A DNA stretch of 6,156 bases. It comes from Allosphingosinicella sp. (GTDB lineage: Bacteria > Pseudomonadota > Alphaproteobacteria > Sphingomonadales > Sphingomonadaceae). The stretch covers positions 1-6,156 of the forward strand of contig JASLBD010000334.1 of assembly GCA_030146745.1 (NCBI GenBank), given 5' to 3'. Positions 5,596-6,156 of the stretch are shown here, piece by piece. Numbering within the stretch: the stretch's first letter is position 1; each line of letters begins with the position of its first letter. Position numbers and translations under genes: made by a program. Below the pieces are notes generated by a model. The model was given only the letters and a program-made list of their open reading frames with translations, was not told where the DNA came from and searched no databases.

Positions 5596-5600
5596 CCTCC
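5596..5600 (-). promoter_or_regulatory. Ribosome binding site setting the protease start
   Basis: On the minus strand GGAGG lies 5 nt before the ATG at 5590, within GGAGGTGAGT. It is among the strongest Shine-Dalgarno sequences in the window and decides the start in favour of the ATG that begins the signal peptide. Confidence 0.8.
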
Positions 5601-5718
5601 GCCCGAGGCGTAGGAAGCGGGCGAGGGGCGGTCAATCACCCGCCCTTGCGCATTATCGGCCGCGCCCGCGGGACCCGGAGGCGAGCCGGACACGGCCGGA
5701 ACGCATCAACGCTGCTCT

Positions 5719-6156
5719 TCAGCCTGGCCCAGTGTTCGAGCTGCCAGCGACATTGGAAGGCTCTACGACAGGCGGCTGCGGCTCTGCGGGCCTTTCGATC
5801 TTGACGGGTGGCGCCTCTAACGCTGGGCGGGGGTATTGCCAGAAGTACCAGCTCATTACGTATCCGGGCACCGCGAGCATCGCGCCTGCCGCAATGGAGA
5901 GCCAAATCCCCAGCTTCTTGCGGCCCACTATAATGCGCATGGTAACTTCTGAGCGCCGGAGGTCTTTGTAGTCCTGCACAAGGCCAGGAAAATCGCCCGC
6001 TGTGATGGCTGCGTAAATTTCGTCCCGGTCCGAACGCCGTCCGCGAGACGTGACAATCGCCCGCCGCACGTCATCAAGACGCCGTAGAAAATTCACATAA
6101 TCGGGATACGAGCTGTGAACGATGTCGTAGCCCATCTGTCTGGCTATCAATTCTGA
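5719..6156 (-). CDS. Hypothetical single-helix membrane protein (5' end outside window)
   Basis: I do not recognise this protein. The visible frame gives 145 residues and is still open at the window edge (reading SELIARQMG), so the true start probably lies beyond 6156. An in-frame TTG at 6150 and ATG at 6135 exist, but neither has a clear Shine-Dalgarno sequence. In visible numbering, a charged, Arg/Asp-rich soluble part covers residues 1-80. One strong transmembrane segment follows (about 82-105, LGIWLSIAAG...PGYVMSWYFW) with RKK on its N-terminal side. By the positive-inside rule this suggests the N-terminal part is cytoplasmic and the tail periplasmic. The last 40 residues are Pro/Glu/Ser-rich and probably disordered. 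Base composition differs from its neighbours: three lines I counted by hand (5941-6120) are about 57% GC, against 67-78% for lines in nearby genes, and it uses codons such as ATA. This points to horizontal gain or an unusual coding history. No RNA or repeat explanation is apparent. Confidence 0.65.
   Translation of the reverse strand, partial: SELIARQMGYDIVHSSYPDYVNFLRRLDDVRRAIVTSRGRRSDRDEIYAAITAGDFPGLVQDYKDLRRSEVTMRIIVGRKKLGIWLSIAAGAMLAVPGYVMSWYFWQYPRPALEAPPVKIERPAEPQPPVVEPSNVAGSSNTGPG

Noticed and set aside
5591..5718. Possible promoter and terminator in the gap upstream of the protease: GATAAT on the minus strand (5652-5657) and a 6-bp GGGCGG/CCGCCC hairpin (5626-5645)
   Set aside because: The -10-like hexamer has no acceptable -35 at 16-18 nt, and the short hairpin has no T-tract. 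I see nothing else supportable in this gap.
4901..5971. Long plus-strand open frame (356 codons) antisense to the protease gene and the atypical gene
   Set aside because: It is a shadow frame of a high-GC gene. It spans two unrelated minus-strand genes and their gap, and the protease frame has a complete triad, signal peptide and strong ribosome binding site.

Overview
The window is a GC-rich stretch of bacterial chromosome. The protein types, the GC-loving codon usage and the GC-rich palindromic intergenic repeats suggest an alphaproteobacterium, most likely a sphingomonad. This placement is inferred from the look of the proteins (spinster-like MFS N-terminus, Tat-type dienelactone hydrolase, BI-1 protein) and was not tested by a search. 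Eight of the nine genes look like ordinary high-GC chromosomal genes. The last one (5719-6156, cut by the window edge) has visibly lower GC and no recognisable family.

Layout from left to right: the N-terminus of an MFS transporter on the minus strand (1-216); a 74-bp divergent gap; a translationally coupled plus-strand pair, low-molecular-weight protein tyrosine phosphatase (291-764) and fructosamine/ketosamine-3-kinase-family kinase (761-1570); a nested palindromic element of 127 bp (1580-1706) filling the convergent gap; an RNA 2',3'-cyclic phosphodiesterase (ThpR / 2'-5' RNA ligase family) on the minus strand (1708-2241); a divergent promoter region; a seven-helix Bax inhibitor-1/YccA family membrane protein on the plus strand (2362-3099) with a strong intrinsic terminator; and then four minus-strand genes read from right to left: an unknown single-helix membrane protein (5719 to beyond the window), a secreted chymotrypsin-fold serine protease (4793-5590), a glutathione S-transferase (4067-4717) and a Tat-signal dienelactone hydrolase (3190-4065).

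How the genes may work together: the phosphatase/kinase pair overlaps by 4 nt (ATGA). Both families have known roles in protein deglycation: LMW-PTP acts as a protein-ribulosamine-5-phosphatase, and FN3K-type kinases phosphorylate the resulting ketosamine at O3 so that it falls off the protein. A two-step repair operon is therefore the best functional hypothesis in the window. The GST and dienelactone hydrolase are separated by a single base and are almost certainly co-translated, which suggests a small-molecule detoxification unit, although the hydrolase appears to be exported. I found no phage, IS, CRISPR, tRNA or rRNA gene. I see no convincing undescribed multi-gene system; the most unusual structural signal is the nested inverted repeat at 1580-1706, whose differences between arms are compensatory.
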